From: Pseudanabaena sp.
GTDB taxonomy: Bacteria > Cyanobacteriota > Cyanobacteriia > Pseudanabaenales > Pseudanabaenaceae
Assembly (NCBI GenBank): GCA_003249035.1
Contig: QBMK01000006.1
Location: forward strand, 62,001 to 126,000
DNA: 64,000 nucleotides
Reading direction: 5' to 3'
The position numbers and the translations under genes are program-made. Each line of letters begins with the position of its first letter. Position 1 is the first letter of the stretch. Positions 52,908 through 62,957 of this stretch are shown piece after piece. The notes beneath the pieces are model-generated. The model was given only the letters and a program-made list of their open reading frames with translations, was not told where the DNA came from and searched no databases.

Positions 52908-54254
52908 TTAGCGCCCAATCCCAATATAATGATATCCAAGAGCTTTGAGTGCTTTACCATCAAGGAAGTTGCGGGCATCGACAATGACTGGATGTGCCAT
53001 CAGAGTCAGCATTTTGGTATAGTCAATATCCAGAAATTCCTGCCAATCTGTCACCAAAACTACAGCATCACAGCCATCTGCTAAGCGTTCTAGATCAGTT
53101 TCCACAATAACATTGGAAAACCCTTGGCGTAATCCAGATTGAGAAACTAGAGGATCATATGCTTTAACTCTAGCTCCTAAACGACTGAGTTGATCGATTA
53201 AGGTCAATGCAGGCGCATCTCGCATATCATCGGTGTCTGGCTTAAAGGTCATTCCCAATAGACCAATGGTTTTACCCTTAAGAATTTTCAGGGCTTGCTG
53301 TAGCTTCTCAACTACTAAAGTGCGCTGCAATTCATTCACTCGTACACAAGCCTTCAAAATCTCTGTGGAATAGCCATAGTCTTCAGCAGTATAAATCAAT
53401 GCCGAAACATCCTTACCAAAGCATGATCCGCCCCAGCCGATCCCAGCTTGTAAGAACTTCGATCCAATGCGTGAATCTAAGCCAATTCCCTTTGCAACTT
53501 CTCTAACATCTGCACCAACGCGATCGCAAATATTTGCAACTTCATTAACAAAGCTGATCTTGGTAGCAAGAAATGCATTTGCCGCATACTTAATCATTTC
53601 GGCTGAGTTTAAATCAGTAACTACCACAGGCACTGGTGGCAGAGTTTTGTCTTCAGCGAAAGAGCGATCTATAATTGGCGCATAAAGCTCTTGCATCAAT
53701 TTCAAAGCGCGATCGCTGCCACTACCAACCACAATGCGATCGGGATTAAACGTATCGAAAACGGCTACACCCTCGCGCAAAAATTCAGGGTTACTAACCA
53801 CATCAAACTGAATCTGATCGATATTGCTCTTACCTGCCATGCCATCTAGCACGATCATGCGTACCCAGTCACCCGAACCAATTGGGACAGTTGATTTGTT
53901 CACAATTACGCGATATCCCTCGGTTAGACTTTCGCCAATACTGCGTGCAACTGCCTCTACATAGCGCATATCACTCCGACCATCAGCAAGAGAAGGTGTG
54001 CCCACTGCGATGAATAAAATCTCACCATGCTTGACCCCTGCTGCGATATCTGTAGTAAATTCGATTTTCCCTTGACTAATTGACGCAGCTATAACCTCAG
54101 GCAATCCTGGCTCATGAATCGGAGATTGACCCGACTTCATGAGTTTGACTTTCTCCTCATTATTATCAACACAAATCACATCATGCCCAATGAAAGCAAG
54201 ACAAGCTCCTGTCACCAAGCCAACATAACCAGTTCCAATTACACAAACACGCAT
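52908..54254 (-). CDS. ugd: UDP-glucose 6-dehydrogenase
   Basis: A 448-residue enzyme that oxidises UDP-glucose to UDP-glucuronate with two NAD+. The N-terminal Rossmann motif is GTGYVGLVTGACLA, the catalytic Cys is in GWGGSCFGKD, and GMTFKPDTDDMRDAP marks the C-terminal UDP-binding domain. Length is normal. The product is the substrate of the UDP-glucuronate decarboxylase-like enzyme encoded just upstream (54328-55281), so the two act in sequence. Confidence 0.96.
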   Translation of the reverse strand: MRVCVIGTGYVGLVTGACLAFIGHDVICVDNNEEKVKLMKSGQSPIHEPGLPEVIAASISQGKIEFTTDIAAGVKHGEILFIAVGTPSLADGRSDMRYVEAVARSIGESLTEGYRVIVNKSTVPIGSGDWVRMIVLDGMAGKSNIDQIQFDVVSNPEFLREGVAVFDTFNPDRIVVGSGSDRALKLMQELYAPIIDRSFAEDKTLPPVPVVVTDLNSAEMIKYAANAFLATKISFVNEVANICDRVGADVREVAKGIGLDSRIGSKFLQAGIGWGGSCFGKDVSALIYTAEDYGYSTEILKACVRVNELQRTLVVEKLQQALKILKGKTIGLLGMTFKPDTDDMRDAPALTLIDQLSRLGARVKAYDPLVSQSGLRQGFSNVIVETDLERLADGCDAVVLVTDWQEFLDIDYTKMLTLMAHPVIVDARNFLDGKALKALGYHYIGIGR

Positions 54255-54294
54255 ATTTTTTTATCCATGAATTTTTTGAAGTCCATCACAATTA

Positions 54295-54325
54295 CAATTT
54301 AGGTGGAATTTATCCACCTAAATTG
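54295..54325. terminator. Hairpin between the two nucleotide-sugar genes
   Basis: CAATTTAGGTGGA and complement around ATTTA, three bases past the decarboxylase stop. Could partly terminate or protect the upstream message. Confidence 0.65.
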
Positions 54326-54327
54326 CT

Positions 54328-55281
54328 TTAGTTAGTATTAGAAGTATTTAGATAATCGCGAAAATAGGCGATCGTCTTTGACAAGCCATCTTCTAATTCG
54401 ACCGTTGGCTCCCAATTTAGATGATGCTTAGCTCTTGTAATATCGGGTTGACGACGCTGAGGATCATCTTGAGGCAATGGTTTAAACACAAGTTCAGCAG
54501 TCGGATCAATTATTCTTTGAATGGTTTGAGCCAATTGCAAAATAGTATATTCTCCAGGGTTACCCAAATTGACAGGTCCAATGTAGTCTCCATTCATCAA
54601 GCGAATAAAGCCTTCAACTAGATCTGACACATAGCAAAAACTACGAGTTTGAGAGCCATCTCCATAGATTGTGAGCGGAATCCCCTTTAGCGCTTGCACA
54701 ATAAAATTACTTACCACCCTTCCATCATTCTCTAACATTCTTGTTCCGTGGGTATTAAAGATTCGAGCAACCCTAACCTCTACACCATATTGACGATGGT
54801 AATCAAAAGTCAAAGTCTCTGCGATTCGCTTGCCTTCGTCGTAGCAACTCCGAATACCTGTGCAGTTTACATTGCCCCAATAGTCTTCAGTCTGTGGATG
54901 AATTAACGGATCTCCATAAACCTCAGAGGTAGAAGCGAGAAAAATTCTCGCTTTCCATTTTTTAGCCAGGTCTAACATATTCAGCGTTCCCAAAAAATTG
55001 GTTTTCGCTGTTTTAACTGGATCGAATTGATAATGCACAGGTGAAGCGGGACAAGCAAGATGATAAATCTGATCGATATTATCGATCTCAATAGCATTAA
55101 CAACGTCATGTTCAATAAATTGAAAATTAGGATGTTCAATCCATTGAGCATTATTAGATTTTCTACCTGTATGAAGATTATCCACACATATAACTTTATG
55201 GCCAGCTTCCATCAAGCGATCAATTAGATGCGAGCCAATGAAGCCAGCTCCACCAGTAACTACAATTTTCATGTTTATCAT
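54328..55281 (-). CDS. UDP-glucuronate decarboxylase-like SDR (UDP-xylose synthase)
   Basis: A 317-residue extended short-chain dehydrogenase. NAD site [11 protein letters not shown], substrate-binding [12 protein letters not shown], catalytic Tyr/Lys in CYDEGKR, and [12 protein letters not shown]. These are hallmarks of UXS, which converts UDP-glucuronate to UDP-xylose. Its ATG overlaps the TGA of the Wza-like gene as ATGA, so I keep the start at 55281 and not the later internal ATG. Works downstream of Ugd. Confidence 0.92.
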   Translation of the reverse strand: MINMKIVVTGGAGFIGSHLIDRLMEAGHKVICVDNLHTGRKSNNAQWIEHPNFQFIEHDVVNAIEIDNIDQIYHLACPASPVHYQFDPVKTAKTNFLGTLNMLDLAKKWKARIFLASTSEVYGDPLIHPQTEDYWGNVNCTGIRSCYDEGKRIAETLTFDYHRQYGVEVRVARIFNTHGTRMLENDGRVVSNFIVQALKGIPLTIYGDGSQTRSFCYVSDLVEGFIRLMNGDYIGPVNLGNPGEYTILQLAQTIQRIIDPTAELVFKPLPQDDPQRRQPDITRAKHHLNWEPTVELEDGLSKTIAYFRDYLNTSNTN

Positions 55282-56786
55282 CTGAAGATGTTATCAATTA
55301 ATGCTAATGGAGTAACAATATTGCCAAGGAATCTAGTAACTGAGTTGATCAGTCCTGCACCGAATGATGGTCGCACCACAATTACATCGCGATCGCGTAA
55401 TCCTGGATTAGATTCTTCACTCAATGGAAGATTCAAGTCTGCAACTAGATTGCGCCGCATAATCGAGCCATCGGGATTCACCCGATAAAGCTCAACGGCT
55501 CGCCAATCAGCATCATTGGTTAGTCCACCGGCAAAAGAAATAGCTTCGGTAAATGCACTATTCGGTCTCATCTGTATTGGTCCCGGACGAACAGCTTCGC
55601 CAACTACCTGCACTGTAATTACCGTAGGAGAAAAAGTTGCTTTAGCAACTTGTAAATACTCAGTTGGATTTGTTTTCTCTAGACGAGGCACTGTAATCAA
55701 ATCGCCATCTGTGAGAGTAATATCTTGACTAAGATCGGCTTTTATGATCAAATCCAGCAAATTAGCTTTAACAATTGTGCGCTGCCCCTGAGCATTTAAT
55801 CTCGAAATTTGCACATTGCGAATGTCAGCAATTTCTGTTACCCCGTTTGCCGCTTGTAAAGCTCGACTAAGAGTAATTGGTCCACCCACTGAAGCATTTC
55901 CTGCAGCAGTAGTCGCGCCTGTAAGTCCAGTAGAAAGATTACCTGTTGGATTTCTGGAGAAAACCAGAGTTTGGGTGCCAACCCGATTTACCTCACCAAC
56001 GATCGCTACTTGAATGGTAAAGGTGTCAGGAGAAAAAGTTGAATTACTTACGATTCTAGACTGAGCCGCACTTGCTTGAGAGAGTGGTGGCACAAGAATT
56101 GAGTCCCCGTCAAGAATGCGAATATCCTGAGTAATATCACCCTTTTCCAATAAGTTTTGGAGGTTTACATTAATGATGCGGCGACCAAGATTGCCATCAA
56201 GTCGTGAAATTTGAATATTACTGATATCCGCTCTTGAAGTAATCCCTGCGGCTGATTCCAGTGCTCTTGTTAGGGTTGCAGCGTTGCTACCTGTTCCTGC
56301 AGTTCCAACGTAATTCAAAAAACGTGGGCCCGGACGATTCACTTCTCCAACAATCGCAATGTTTAATGGGCGAGGCGAAATCAAAGATATATTGACTATA
56401 TTTCTGACCAAAAAGGGGCTTAGCTTTTCACGGAGCAGGGCATTTGCTTGATCTAGCCCCAAACCTTCTAGTTTGACAGCACCAATCAAAGAAAGATTAA
56501 TCGTTCCATCAGGTGCGATCGTCTGATTCCCCGATAGTTCAGGCACATTAAAAACTTCGATTTTGATATTATCGCCTGCTCCAAGAGTGTAGCGAAATGT
56601 ATCTTGAAATTCGCTCACACTTAGAGTAGGGGCGCGGTTATTAAGATTGACAGTTGGTTTGAGATTAGAATTTGATGTCGATGATGCAGACGGTTTTTCA
56701 ATTGTGGAAGTCTGCGCCCAGGTAGTTAATGGAGTAGAGGCAATTAATGTTAATAGAATTAATTTACTAAATTCAGATATATTCAT
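55278..56786 (-). CDS. Polysaccharide export protein (Wza-like, SLBB)
   Basis: A 502-residue exported protein. The signal peptide ([17 protein letters not shown]) lacks a lipobox Cys. A polysaccharide export domain (about 60-145, [21 protein letters not shown]) is followed by three SLBB-type repeats, each near the motif [13 protein letters not shown]/[12 protein letters not shown]. It should form an outer-membrane export channel for exopolysaccharide. Its co-transcription with UXS (4-base overlap) ties it to xylose- or glucuronate-containing glycan. Confidence 0.93.
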   Translation of the reverse strand: MNISEFSKLILLTLIASTPLTTWAQTSTIEKPSASSTSNSNLKPTVNLNNRAPTLSVSEFQDTFRYTLGAGDNIKIEVFNVPELSGNQTIAPDGTINLSLIGAVKLEGLGLDQANALLREKLSPFLVRNIVNISLISPRPLNIAIVGEVNRPGPRFLNYVGTAGTGSNAATLTRALESAAGITSRADISNIQISRLDGNLGRRIINVNLQNLLEKGDITQDIRILDGDSILVPPLSQASAAQSRIVSNSTFSPDTFTIQVAIVGEVNRVGTQTLVFSRNPTGNLSTGLTGATTAAGNASVGGPITLSRALQAANGVTEIADIRNVQISRLNAQGQRTIVKANLLDLIIKADLSQDITLTDGDLITVPRLEKTNPTEYLQVAKATFSPTVITVQVVGEAVRPGPIQMRPNSAFTEAISFAGGLTNDADWRAVELYRVNPDGSIMRRNLVADLNLPLSEESNPGLRDRDVIVVRPSFGAGLINSVTRFLGNIVTPLALIDNIFR

Positions 56787-56948
56787 AAAAATGCTCTTTA
56801 CTACAATAATCTCAACTTTAGAAACTCGACATCTCTCATAATAATAGAGCTAGCTTTAATGTAATAATTGAAACAATATTTAATAATGTTTGAAGTTAAT
56901 TGTATCAGTATTCTAAATAATTTATCTCAGTAATTTGTTCTAACTATA

Positions 56949-57668
56949 ATGCGATCGCCTCAGGTTATTTATGTAGATGCAGTTGGAACTCTCTTTGGGG
57001 TCAGGGGTAGTGTCGGCGAACAATATGCCAAAATTGCGACAAAATTTGATGTTAACCTTGACCCTGATGTAATTAACTTTGCTTTTTACAAAGCTTTTCA
57101 AACTTCATCACGGATTGCTTTTCCTAATTTGCCGCAGGCTGACATTCCGAACGCTGAATATCAATGGTGGCGATCGCTCGCTGAGAAAACTTTCATCAAC
57201 ACAGGCGATTTGACAAAATTTGCGGACTTTGAAGCTTTCTTTAGAAGTCTATACGAATATTTTGCGACAGCTGAACCTTGGTTTGTTTACGAAGACACCC
57301 GATTAGCGCTGGATACCTGGCTGCAACAGGGTATCGACTTGGGTGTGTTATCCAATTTTGACAGTCGCATCTATCCTGTTCTTAAAGCTTTGGGGCTAGA
57401 AGATTACTTTAGTTCAATTACGATCTCCACAGAGATTGGGGCAGCTAAGCCAGATCCATTGATCTTTGAAGGAGCGCTGGCAAAACATCAAATTGAGCGA
57501 TCGCCTGATTTGGCTTGGCATATTGGCGATAGTTTTAGTGAAGACTATCAAGGCGCTTCAGAGGTCGGAATTAAAGCGTTTTGGCTAAATCGAGATTGCC
57601 AACCAACAACAAATCCAGCTAAGCAATTAGCTCTGACTATTGATAAGTTAACCTCTCTCAAAACATAG
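56949..57668 (+). CDS. HAD-superfamily hydrolase (HDHD3/REG-2-like)
   Basis: A 239-residue protein. The nucleophile motif is YVDAVGTLFG: the first Asp is present but the usual second Asp (D+2) is Val, as in the HDHD3/REG-2 group. A helical cap (about 20-95), the SNFDSR motif II, Lys in AAKPDP and GDSFSEDYQGA complete the active site. Substrate unknown. It precedes ribE by 33 bases, so may be co-transcribed with it. Confidence 0.88.
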   Translation: MRSPQVIYVDAVGTLFGVRGSVGEQYAKIATKFDVNLDPDVINFAFYKAFQTSSRIAFPNLPQADIPNAEYQWWRSLAEKTFINTGDLTKFADFEAFFRSLYEYFATAEPWFVYEDTRLALDTWLQQGIDLGVLSNFDSRIYPVLKALGLEDYFSSITISTEIGAAKPDPLIFEGALAKHQIERSPDLAWHIGDSFSEDYQGASEVGIKAFWLNRDCQPTTNPAKQLALTIDKLTSLKT

Positions 57669-57701
57669 AGCACAAATCGCTCGCTGTTATAAATTCAAAC
57701 T

Positions 57702-58352
57702 ATGTTTACTGGACTCGTTCAGACCATCGGCATTATTGAGCATCGCGATCGCGATCGCCTTGTAATTTATTGCCCAGATCTAGTTGCCAATATTGCAATC
57801 GGTGATAGTGTCGCCGTAAATGGTGTTTGTCTAACCGCAACTTATATTTCTGACACTAATTTTGTGGCTGACGTTTCCCCTGAGACTTTAGGGAGAACTA
57901 ATTTTGGAGATCGCAAATTAAAGTATGTCAACCTAGAAACTGCTTTGGCAGTTGGCGACAAAATTGGCGGTCATTTCGTTTCAGGTCATATTGACGGCAT
58001 GGGCAAATTAAGCGATCGCATCCTCTTAGGGAACTCATGGGAGCTAAGCTTTGAAGCTATCCCCGAAGTTGCGCGTTACATTGTATTTAAAGGCAGTATT
58101 GCGATTAACGGTATTAGTCTCACTATCTCCTATTGCAATGACTCAGGCACAAATTTTCGAGTCGCTGTCATTCCCCACACATACGACCACACAACCTTAA
58201 AAGATCTTGATATCGGTGGCTCAGTGCATTTAGAAGGAGATCTATTAGGTAAATATGTCGAGAAATTTCTCAGATCGAGTAATATCTCCCAAAGCAGCCT
58301 TACGCCCACTGGAGTAACATCAGCATTTTTAGCTGAACATGGTTGGGGATAG
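57702..58352 (+). CDS. ribE: Riboflavin synthase, alpha subunit
   Basis: A 216-residue enzyme of two lumazine-binding beta barrels. The N-terminal MFTGLVQTIG and the paired VNGVCLTAT and INGISLTIS strands are the two repeats, with the GGHFVSGHIDG loop. It converts two 6,7-dimethyl-8-ribityllumazine to riboflavin. Full length. Downstream of the HAD gene. Confidence 0.96.
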   Translation: MFTGLVQTIGIIEHRDRDRLVIYCPDLVANIAIGDSVAVNGVCLTATYISDTNFVADVSPETLGRTNFGDRKLKYVNLETALAVGDKIGGHFVSGHIDGMGKLSDRILLGNSWELSFEAIPEVARYIVFKGSIAINGISLTISYCNDSGTNFRVAVIPHTYDHTTLKDLDIGGSVHLEGDLLGKYVEKFLRSSNISQSSLTPTGVTSAFLAEHGWG

Positions 58353-58393
58353 GCAGTTGAGCGGTATATCTATCAGCAAATATACTAGTACAT

Positions 58394-58443
58394 AAAACCC
58401 AAGAAGTGATTGGCGGCGCGCCGCCAATCACTTCTTGGGTTTT
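58394..58443. repeat. Perfect palindrome, CATAAAACCC-tip family
   Basis: Fully palindromic over 50 bases without a loop; centre GGCGGCGCGCCGCC. The left flank reads CATAAAACCC (58391-58400). Located after ribE, before the clpX terminator. Confidence 0.8.
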
Positions 58444-58478
58444 AATTCTTCCTAATACAAGTGTTGGAAATTCAAGAG

Positions 58479-58508
58479 AAAATGACTCGCTTTGTGAGTC
58501 ATTTTTTT
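58479..58508. terminator. Terminator between ribE and clpX
   Basis: AAAATGACTCGC-TTT-GTGAGTCATTTTTT directly abuts the clpX stop (58511). T-run on the plus strand and A-run on the left allow termination in both directions. Confidence 0.8.
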
Positions 58509-58510
58509 GT

Positions 58511-59848
58511 CTATGCTGATTCAGGTTTAGGTATTGATGCAGGGTGTTGCAATATTTCTGCTGTCGATAATTTCTCGACCATATCGAGAGTAATCAAACA
58601 CTTAGTGACATCCTTTCGCGAAGGTAGCTCGTACATCATATCTAGCATCAACTGCTCTACGATACCGCGTAGAGCTCTTGCTCCTGTTTTTCGTCTATAG
58701 GCTTCCTTAGCGATCGCTTGTACCGCATCATCCTGAAACTCAAGCTGGACGTTGTCCATTTTCAAGAGTTTTTGATACTGCTTGATCAATGCATTACGAG
58801 GCTCAGTCAAAATTGCCATTAGCGCCTTTTCATCTAAAGGATCGAGCACTGCTGTAACTGGCACACGGCCAATAAATTCTGGAATCATCCCAAACTTCAC
58901 AAGATCATCAGGCTGCACATTTTTAAGGATCTCTGAAGTACGTTTTTCGCGCGGCATTGCTTCGCCTTGCTGGACAAACCCCATTGATTTTTTGCCTATA
59001 CGCTGTTCGATCGACTTTTCTAAGCCACCAAAAGCACCACCGCAAATAAACAAAATATTCTTAGTATCAATTTGAATGCAGTCTTGATAAGGATGTTTGC
59101 GACCACCTTGAGGCGGTACATTAGCGATCGTGCCTTCTAGCATTTTCAACAACGCTTGCTGTACACCTTCACCTGAAACATCACGGGTAATCGAAGTGTT
59201 TTCCCCTTTACGAGCAATTTTATCGATTTCATCAATGTAAATAATGCCACGTTGAGCCTCTTCAACATCGAGGTCGGCAACCTGCAATAGCCTCAGCAAA
59301 ATATTTTCTACATCTTCTCCGACATAGCCCGCCTCGGTAAGTGTTGTAGCATCAGCAACCGCAAAAGGCACATCTAGCATTTCGGCTAGAGTCTGAGCCA
59401 AGAGGGTTTTACCACAACCAGTGGGACCAATCAGCAAAATGTTAGACTTCTGAAGTTCGATTCCGTCTTCATTTTGACCTTTTGCCGTCGATTCAATAAA
59501 GCTTAGGCGCTTGTAGTGGTTATACACTGCAACCGACAAAACTTTTTTCGCTTCGTCCTGACCAACTACATTTTCATCGAGATATCGCTTGATATCGCGA
59601 GGCTTAGGGATTTGACTAAGGTTAAGATTCGCCGCAGTTTTGGTTTTTCGCTTTTCGTTAGCAGGCTCTTTACGTTGTGCAGCTTGAGGCGGAGCGCTGT
59701 TAAACAATTCCTCATCGAGGATTTCGTTACACAAATCCACGCACTCATCGCAAATGTATACTCCTGGTCCAGCAATTAGCTTGCGTACCTGCTCCTGCGA
59801 TTTACCGCAGAAGGAACATTTTAGATGAGAGTCATATTTACTGGGCAT
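58511..59848 (-). CDS. clpX: ATP-dependent Clp protease ATP-binding subunit
   Basis: A 445-residue AAA+ unfoldase. The zinc-binding domain has [10 protein letters not shown] and CDECVDLC, Walker A is GPTGCGKT, Walker B IIYIDEID, and the ClpP-contact IGF loop sits in the second half as [10 protein letters not shown]. It unfolds tagged proteins and feeds ClpP. It follows clpP by 28 bases, the common tig-clpP-clpX order. Confidence 0.98.
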   Translation of the reverse strand: MPSKYDSHLKCSFCGKSQEQVRKLIAGPGVYICDECVDLCNEILDEELFNSAPPQAAQRKEPANEKRKTKTAANLNLSQIPKPRDIKRYLDENVVGQDEAKKVLSVAVYNHYKRLSFIESTAKGQNEDGIELQKSNILLIGPTGCGKTLLAQTLAEMLDVPFAVADATTLTEAGYVGEDVENILLRLLQVADLDVEEAQRGIIYIDEIDKIARKGENTSITRDVSGEGVQQALLKMLEGTIANVPPQGGRKHPYQDCIQIDTKNILFICGGAFGGLEKSIEQRIGKKSMGFVQQGEAMPREKRTSEILKNVQPDDLVKFGMIPEFIGRVPVTAVLDPLDEKALMAILTEPRNALIKQYQKLLKMDNVQLEFQDDAVQAIAKEAYRRKTGARALRGIVEQLMLDMMYELPSRKDVTKCLITLDMVEKLSTAEILQHPASIPKPESA

Positions 59849-59876
59849 AAGCTATCTCAATGTGGTGTGACGCAGA

Positions 59877-60560
59877 CTAGACTATGGACAGGACTGATGG
59901 CTGGAGGCTGCTAGAACTGGTTAGAACGCGATCAATTAAACCATACTCTAGTGCTTCCGCAGGCGACATAAAGAAATCCCGTTCCGTGTCTTCCTCGATC
60001 TGTTCGTAAGATTTACCTGTTTGAGCAGATAACATCTCGTTAAGAGATCGTTTGATATATAAGATTTCTCGTGCTTGGATCTCAATATCAACTGCTTGTC
60101 CCTGAGCGCCACCAAGAGGCTGGTGAATCATGATTCTGGAATTAGGCAAAGACATGCGCTTACCTTTAGCACCGGATGCTAACAGAAATGCGCCCATACT
60201 AGCAGCTAGTCCCATACAAATGGTACAAACATCGGGTCGGACATGGTTCATGGTATCGAGGATTGCCATGCCTGCGTAAACTGAGCCGCCAGGGGAATTG
60301 ATATAGAGATAGATATCTTTTTCAGGATCTTCAGCTTCTAAGAACAAAAGCTGAGACATGATTAAGTTGGATGTGGTGTCATCTACTTGCGAACCCAAGA
60401 ACACAATCCGCTCACGCAGTAAGCGAGAGAAAATGTCAAATGCTCTCTCGCCTTTACCTGATTGCTCGACTACCATCGGCACAACCTGATTTTGGGTCGC
60501 GATCGCAAAGTTGTTTGATGCTAATTGACTAGATAAAGGATACATGCGTTTTGAATTCAC
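59877..60560 (-). CDS. clpP: ATP-dependent Clp protease proteolytic subunit
   Basis: A 227-residue serine protease. Catalytic Ser in [14 protein letters not shown], His in [11 protein letters not shown] and Asp in the DRDFFM-like segment ([18 protein letters not shown]). The N-terminus is about 25 residues longer than E. coli ClpP, as is usual before processing in cyanobacterial forms. Partner of ClpX encoded 28 bases downstream. Confidence 0.97.
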   Translation of the reverse strand: MNSKRMYPLSSQLASNNFAIATQNQVVPMVVEQSGKGERAFDIFSRLLRERIVFLGSQVDDTTSNLIMSQLLFLEAEDPEKDIYLYINSPGGSVYAGMAILDTMNHVRPDVCTICMGLAASMGAFLLASGAKGKRMSLPNSRIMIHQPLGGAQGQAVDIEIQAREILYIKRSLNEMLSAQTGKSYEQIEEDTERDFFMSPAEALEYGLIDRVLTSSSSLQPSVLSIV

Positions 60561-60686
60561 CGTAATTTTGATGAGTTATCTTAGGCAAAGCTTGATGGGC
60601 AAAGCTTAAGTTTTTACCATACCAACTTAAAAGCTATTATGCCTCAAAAATAGTATTGGTATAGATATACTATCTTACGCAATTTA

Positions 60687-60721
60687 AAAGAGAGAGGGGT
60701 GCAAATCACCCCTCTCTCTTT
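60687..60721. terminator. Terminator after tig
   Basis: Perfect 15-base arms (AAAGAGAGAGGGGTG and complement) around CAAAT, five bases past the tig stop. Suggests that tig and clpP are separate transcripts at least in part. Confidence 0.75.
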
Positions 60722-60726
60722 AATAA

Positions 60727-62136
60727 CTAAGCTTCTTCCGATGTTGCATCAACAGTTACAACATCTGCATCAGTCTCTGGTGAGATACTTTCGAGGGTTT
60801 CTGGCTCTGGTTTTAGTGATCCTTCTTCGACTAACTCGATTTCAGAATGCTCGATCAACCAAGCCACAGCAACTTCAGTCAGCATTTCCTCACGAATCAA
60901 GCCAGCTAACCTAGCAGGATCGATATTCGGGTCTTTGAGTGCTTCCAAGGTGTTGGCGACTCTCTCCTTCAGTTCGGCTTCATCGACAGCGAGTTTTTCT
61001 TCCTCAGCGATTTTATCAAGGGCGACTTTGCGTCTGAGACGGTTAACCGCCTCTGGCTGATTGAGTCGGCGCATTTCTTCAACCAATTCCTTGGTAAATA
61101 GTTGCTTTGCCATAGCTGGATCGATGCGCTCTTGCAAGTAATTGGCTTGTTGTCTTACCAAAAAGTCTAGTTCCTGTTGCAAAAGGGTGACAGGCAAATC
61201 GACTTCGAGTTCAGCAGTGAGAGCCTCAAGGACAGCACGTTCTTTGTTTGCTTGTGTCTTTGACGCAGCTTCATCGATTACACGCTTTTCTAATAGTTCT
61301 CGCAATTCGGCGAGCGTTTCTTTGTCGCTGATCGATTGAGCAAACTCATCATCAAGGGCAGGAAGCTCACGACCTTTAATCGATTTAATTGTGACAACAT
61401 ATTTGATTTCTTTACCGACATATTCCTCGGGATAGTATTCGTCAGGAAAAATTGACTCAACTTCAACAACTTGATCGATCGTTGCGCCAATGATTGCCTT
61501 AACGACTTCAGGGATAAATGCTTTTTCATCAACATCTAACTGAAAATCCTCTTCACCAGCATCTGGTAATTCCTCGCCTGTGGCGCGGTCGATTACTTTT
61601 AGATCTACAGTAACAACATCGTTTAGTTCGATTCCACGATCTTCGATGGGCACGATAGTAGCTTTGCGGACTTGATATTCGTTTAAGGTGCGATCAGCTT
61701 CAGTAAGATCGGGCTTAATTTCTTCAGCTTGGACAGTAAAACCTTGATATTTTGCAAGAGTTACTTCTGGCTCAACGTCGATCGCAGCTTTAAAGGATAC
61801 TTCTTGCCCTGGGGTGAAGGTTTGGACAAGCGTTTCAATATCAGTAACTAATTGAAAGCCGCCCAGAGCTTTATCTTTAACTTCTTTATTCTCAGCAAGG
61901 GCTTCGTTTAAGGTTTTTTCTAGCAACTCTTCAAGGACATTGGCTTTGAGTCGCTGAGTGCCAACTTGTCTCAATACAAGTTGAGTGGGCGCTTTGCCTT
62001 TGCGAAACCCTGGGACTTGCATTGTGCGTGTCAAATCTTTGACGACGCGATCGTAAATTGCTTGAGACTTTGCCCCTTCTACTTGAATGTCAAAACCAAT
62101 TTGACTAGCGGGAAGCTTCTCTAGAGTGACCTTCAT
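60727..62136 (-). CDS. tig: Trigger factor
   Basis: A 469-residue ribosome-associated chaperone and prolyl isomerase. N-terminal ribosome-binding domain with VPGFRKGKAPTQLVLRQVG (the GFRKGKAP signature), a PPIase domain (about 160-245) and the long helical C-terminal arms. Extra acidic tail of about 30 residues (EPETLESISPETDADV). First gene of the tig-clpP-clpX cluster. Confidence 0.97.
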   Translation of the reverse strand: MKVTLEKLPASQIGFDIQVEGAKSQAIYDRVVKDLTRTMQVPGFRKGKAPTQLVLRQVGTQRLKANVLEELLEKTLNEALAENKEVKDKALGGFQLVTDIETLVQTFTPGQEVSFKAAIDVEPEVTLAKYQGFTVQAEEIKPDLTEADRTLNEYQVRKATIVPIEDRGIELNDVVTVDLKVIDRATGEELPDAGEEDFQLDVDEKAFIPEVVKAIIGATIDQVVEVESIFPDEYYPEEYVGKEIKYVVTIKSIKGRELPALDDEFAQSISDKETLAELRELLEKRVIDEAASKTQANKERAVLEALTAELEVDLPVTLLQQELDFLVRQQANYLQERIDPAMAKQLFTKELVEEMRRLNQPEAVNRLRRKVALDKIAEEEKLAVDEAELKERVANTLEALKDPNIDPARLAGLIREEMLTEVAVAWLIEHSEIELVEEGSLKPEPETLESISPETDADVVTVDATSEEA

Positions 62137-62416
62137 TATTAAATATGCCTAGATTAAATATGGCTAGATTGAATATATCTAGAAATCAAAAAACATTTCT
62201 TGGACTTTTGCCAACTTATGGCAAAGCTGTCAGCAAGTGCCAGATTATGCCAAGTCTATGATAATACGATATTAGCGATCGCATTTTTCAAAAATCTATA
62301 AACTAGAGCAAATGGCTTTACTTAACCCATTAGATCCGATATTTATACTAAATGAGGGCTGGATCTTCTTCATCTGGCTTAGATGGGGCCTTCGGCGTAG
62401 CAAGAATGTCATTAAG

Positions 62417-62737
62417 TTAAGGAGCGATCGCATCGGCATCATCTAATAAAATTTGTAATTTTGGTCCAGCCGTAGCAAGACCAATAATCACCCTATGCTG
62501 CACTCGCTCTTTGTCAATTTGCTGATCATTAATAAATGTCCCGTTTGCGCCAATATTGACGATTTCCCAATAGTTATTATGACGATGTATCTCGACATGA
62601 TAGCGAGAAACAACAGAGCTATAGAGAATCACATCATTGTCGCCCGATCTTCCAATCCGAATCACTGACTCAGAACTAAATTTCCATGTTTGGATTGGCG
62701 TAGATTCAATTGGATGCAGCAGATTTAGCGTAATCAC
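62417..62737 (-). CDS. Stand-alone FHA-domain protein
   Basis: A 106-residue single FHA domain. RIGRSGDNDVILYSSVVSRYH (split RIGRSGDNDV and SSVVSRYH) gives the phosphopeptide-binding Arg and Ser, followed by HIH-like HVEIHRHN and GANGTFIN. Such small FHA proteins bind phosphothreonine partners of Ser/Thr kinases. No kinase gene is adjacent. Confidence 0.88.
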   Translation of the reverse strand: MITLNLLHPIESTPIQTWKFSSESVIRIGRSGDNDVILYSSVVSRYHVEIHRHNNYWEIVNIGANGTFINDQQIDKERVQHRVIIGLATAGPKLQILLDDADAIAP

Positions 62738-62820
62738 GGCTTTAATGGGGAAATTTTGCAGAATTAGAGTTTTTTGACTGCCAATGCTACAGTATTTGCA
62801 CTTTTAGCATTGACTTAATC

Positions 62821-62881
62821 AATAAAGAATGAGTTTTGTGTGGCGCGGCAAAGCCGCGCCACACAAAACTCATTCTTTATT
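62821..62881. repeat. Perfect 29-bp-arm palindrome
   Basis: Arms 62821-62849 and 62853-62881 are exact complements around AAA; core GGCGCGGC-AAA-GCCGCGCC with AT-rich outer stem AATAAAGAATGAG. Located between divergent genes, 77 bases before the thiO start. Confidence 0.8.
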
Positions 62882-62957
62882 TTACTGTTAGTCGCCAAAC
62901 AGATCTTAGAGTAGAAAATGGCGCGAAGCATTCTTTTCTACTCTATTAAAAACATTT

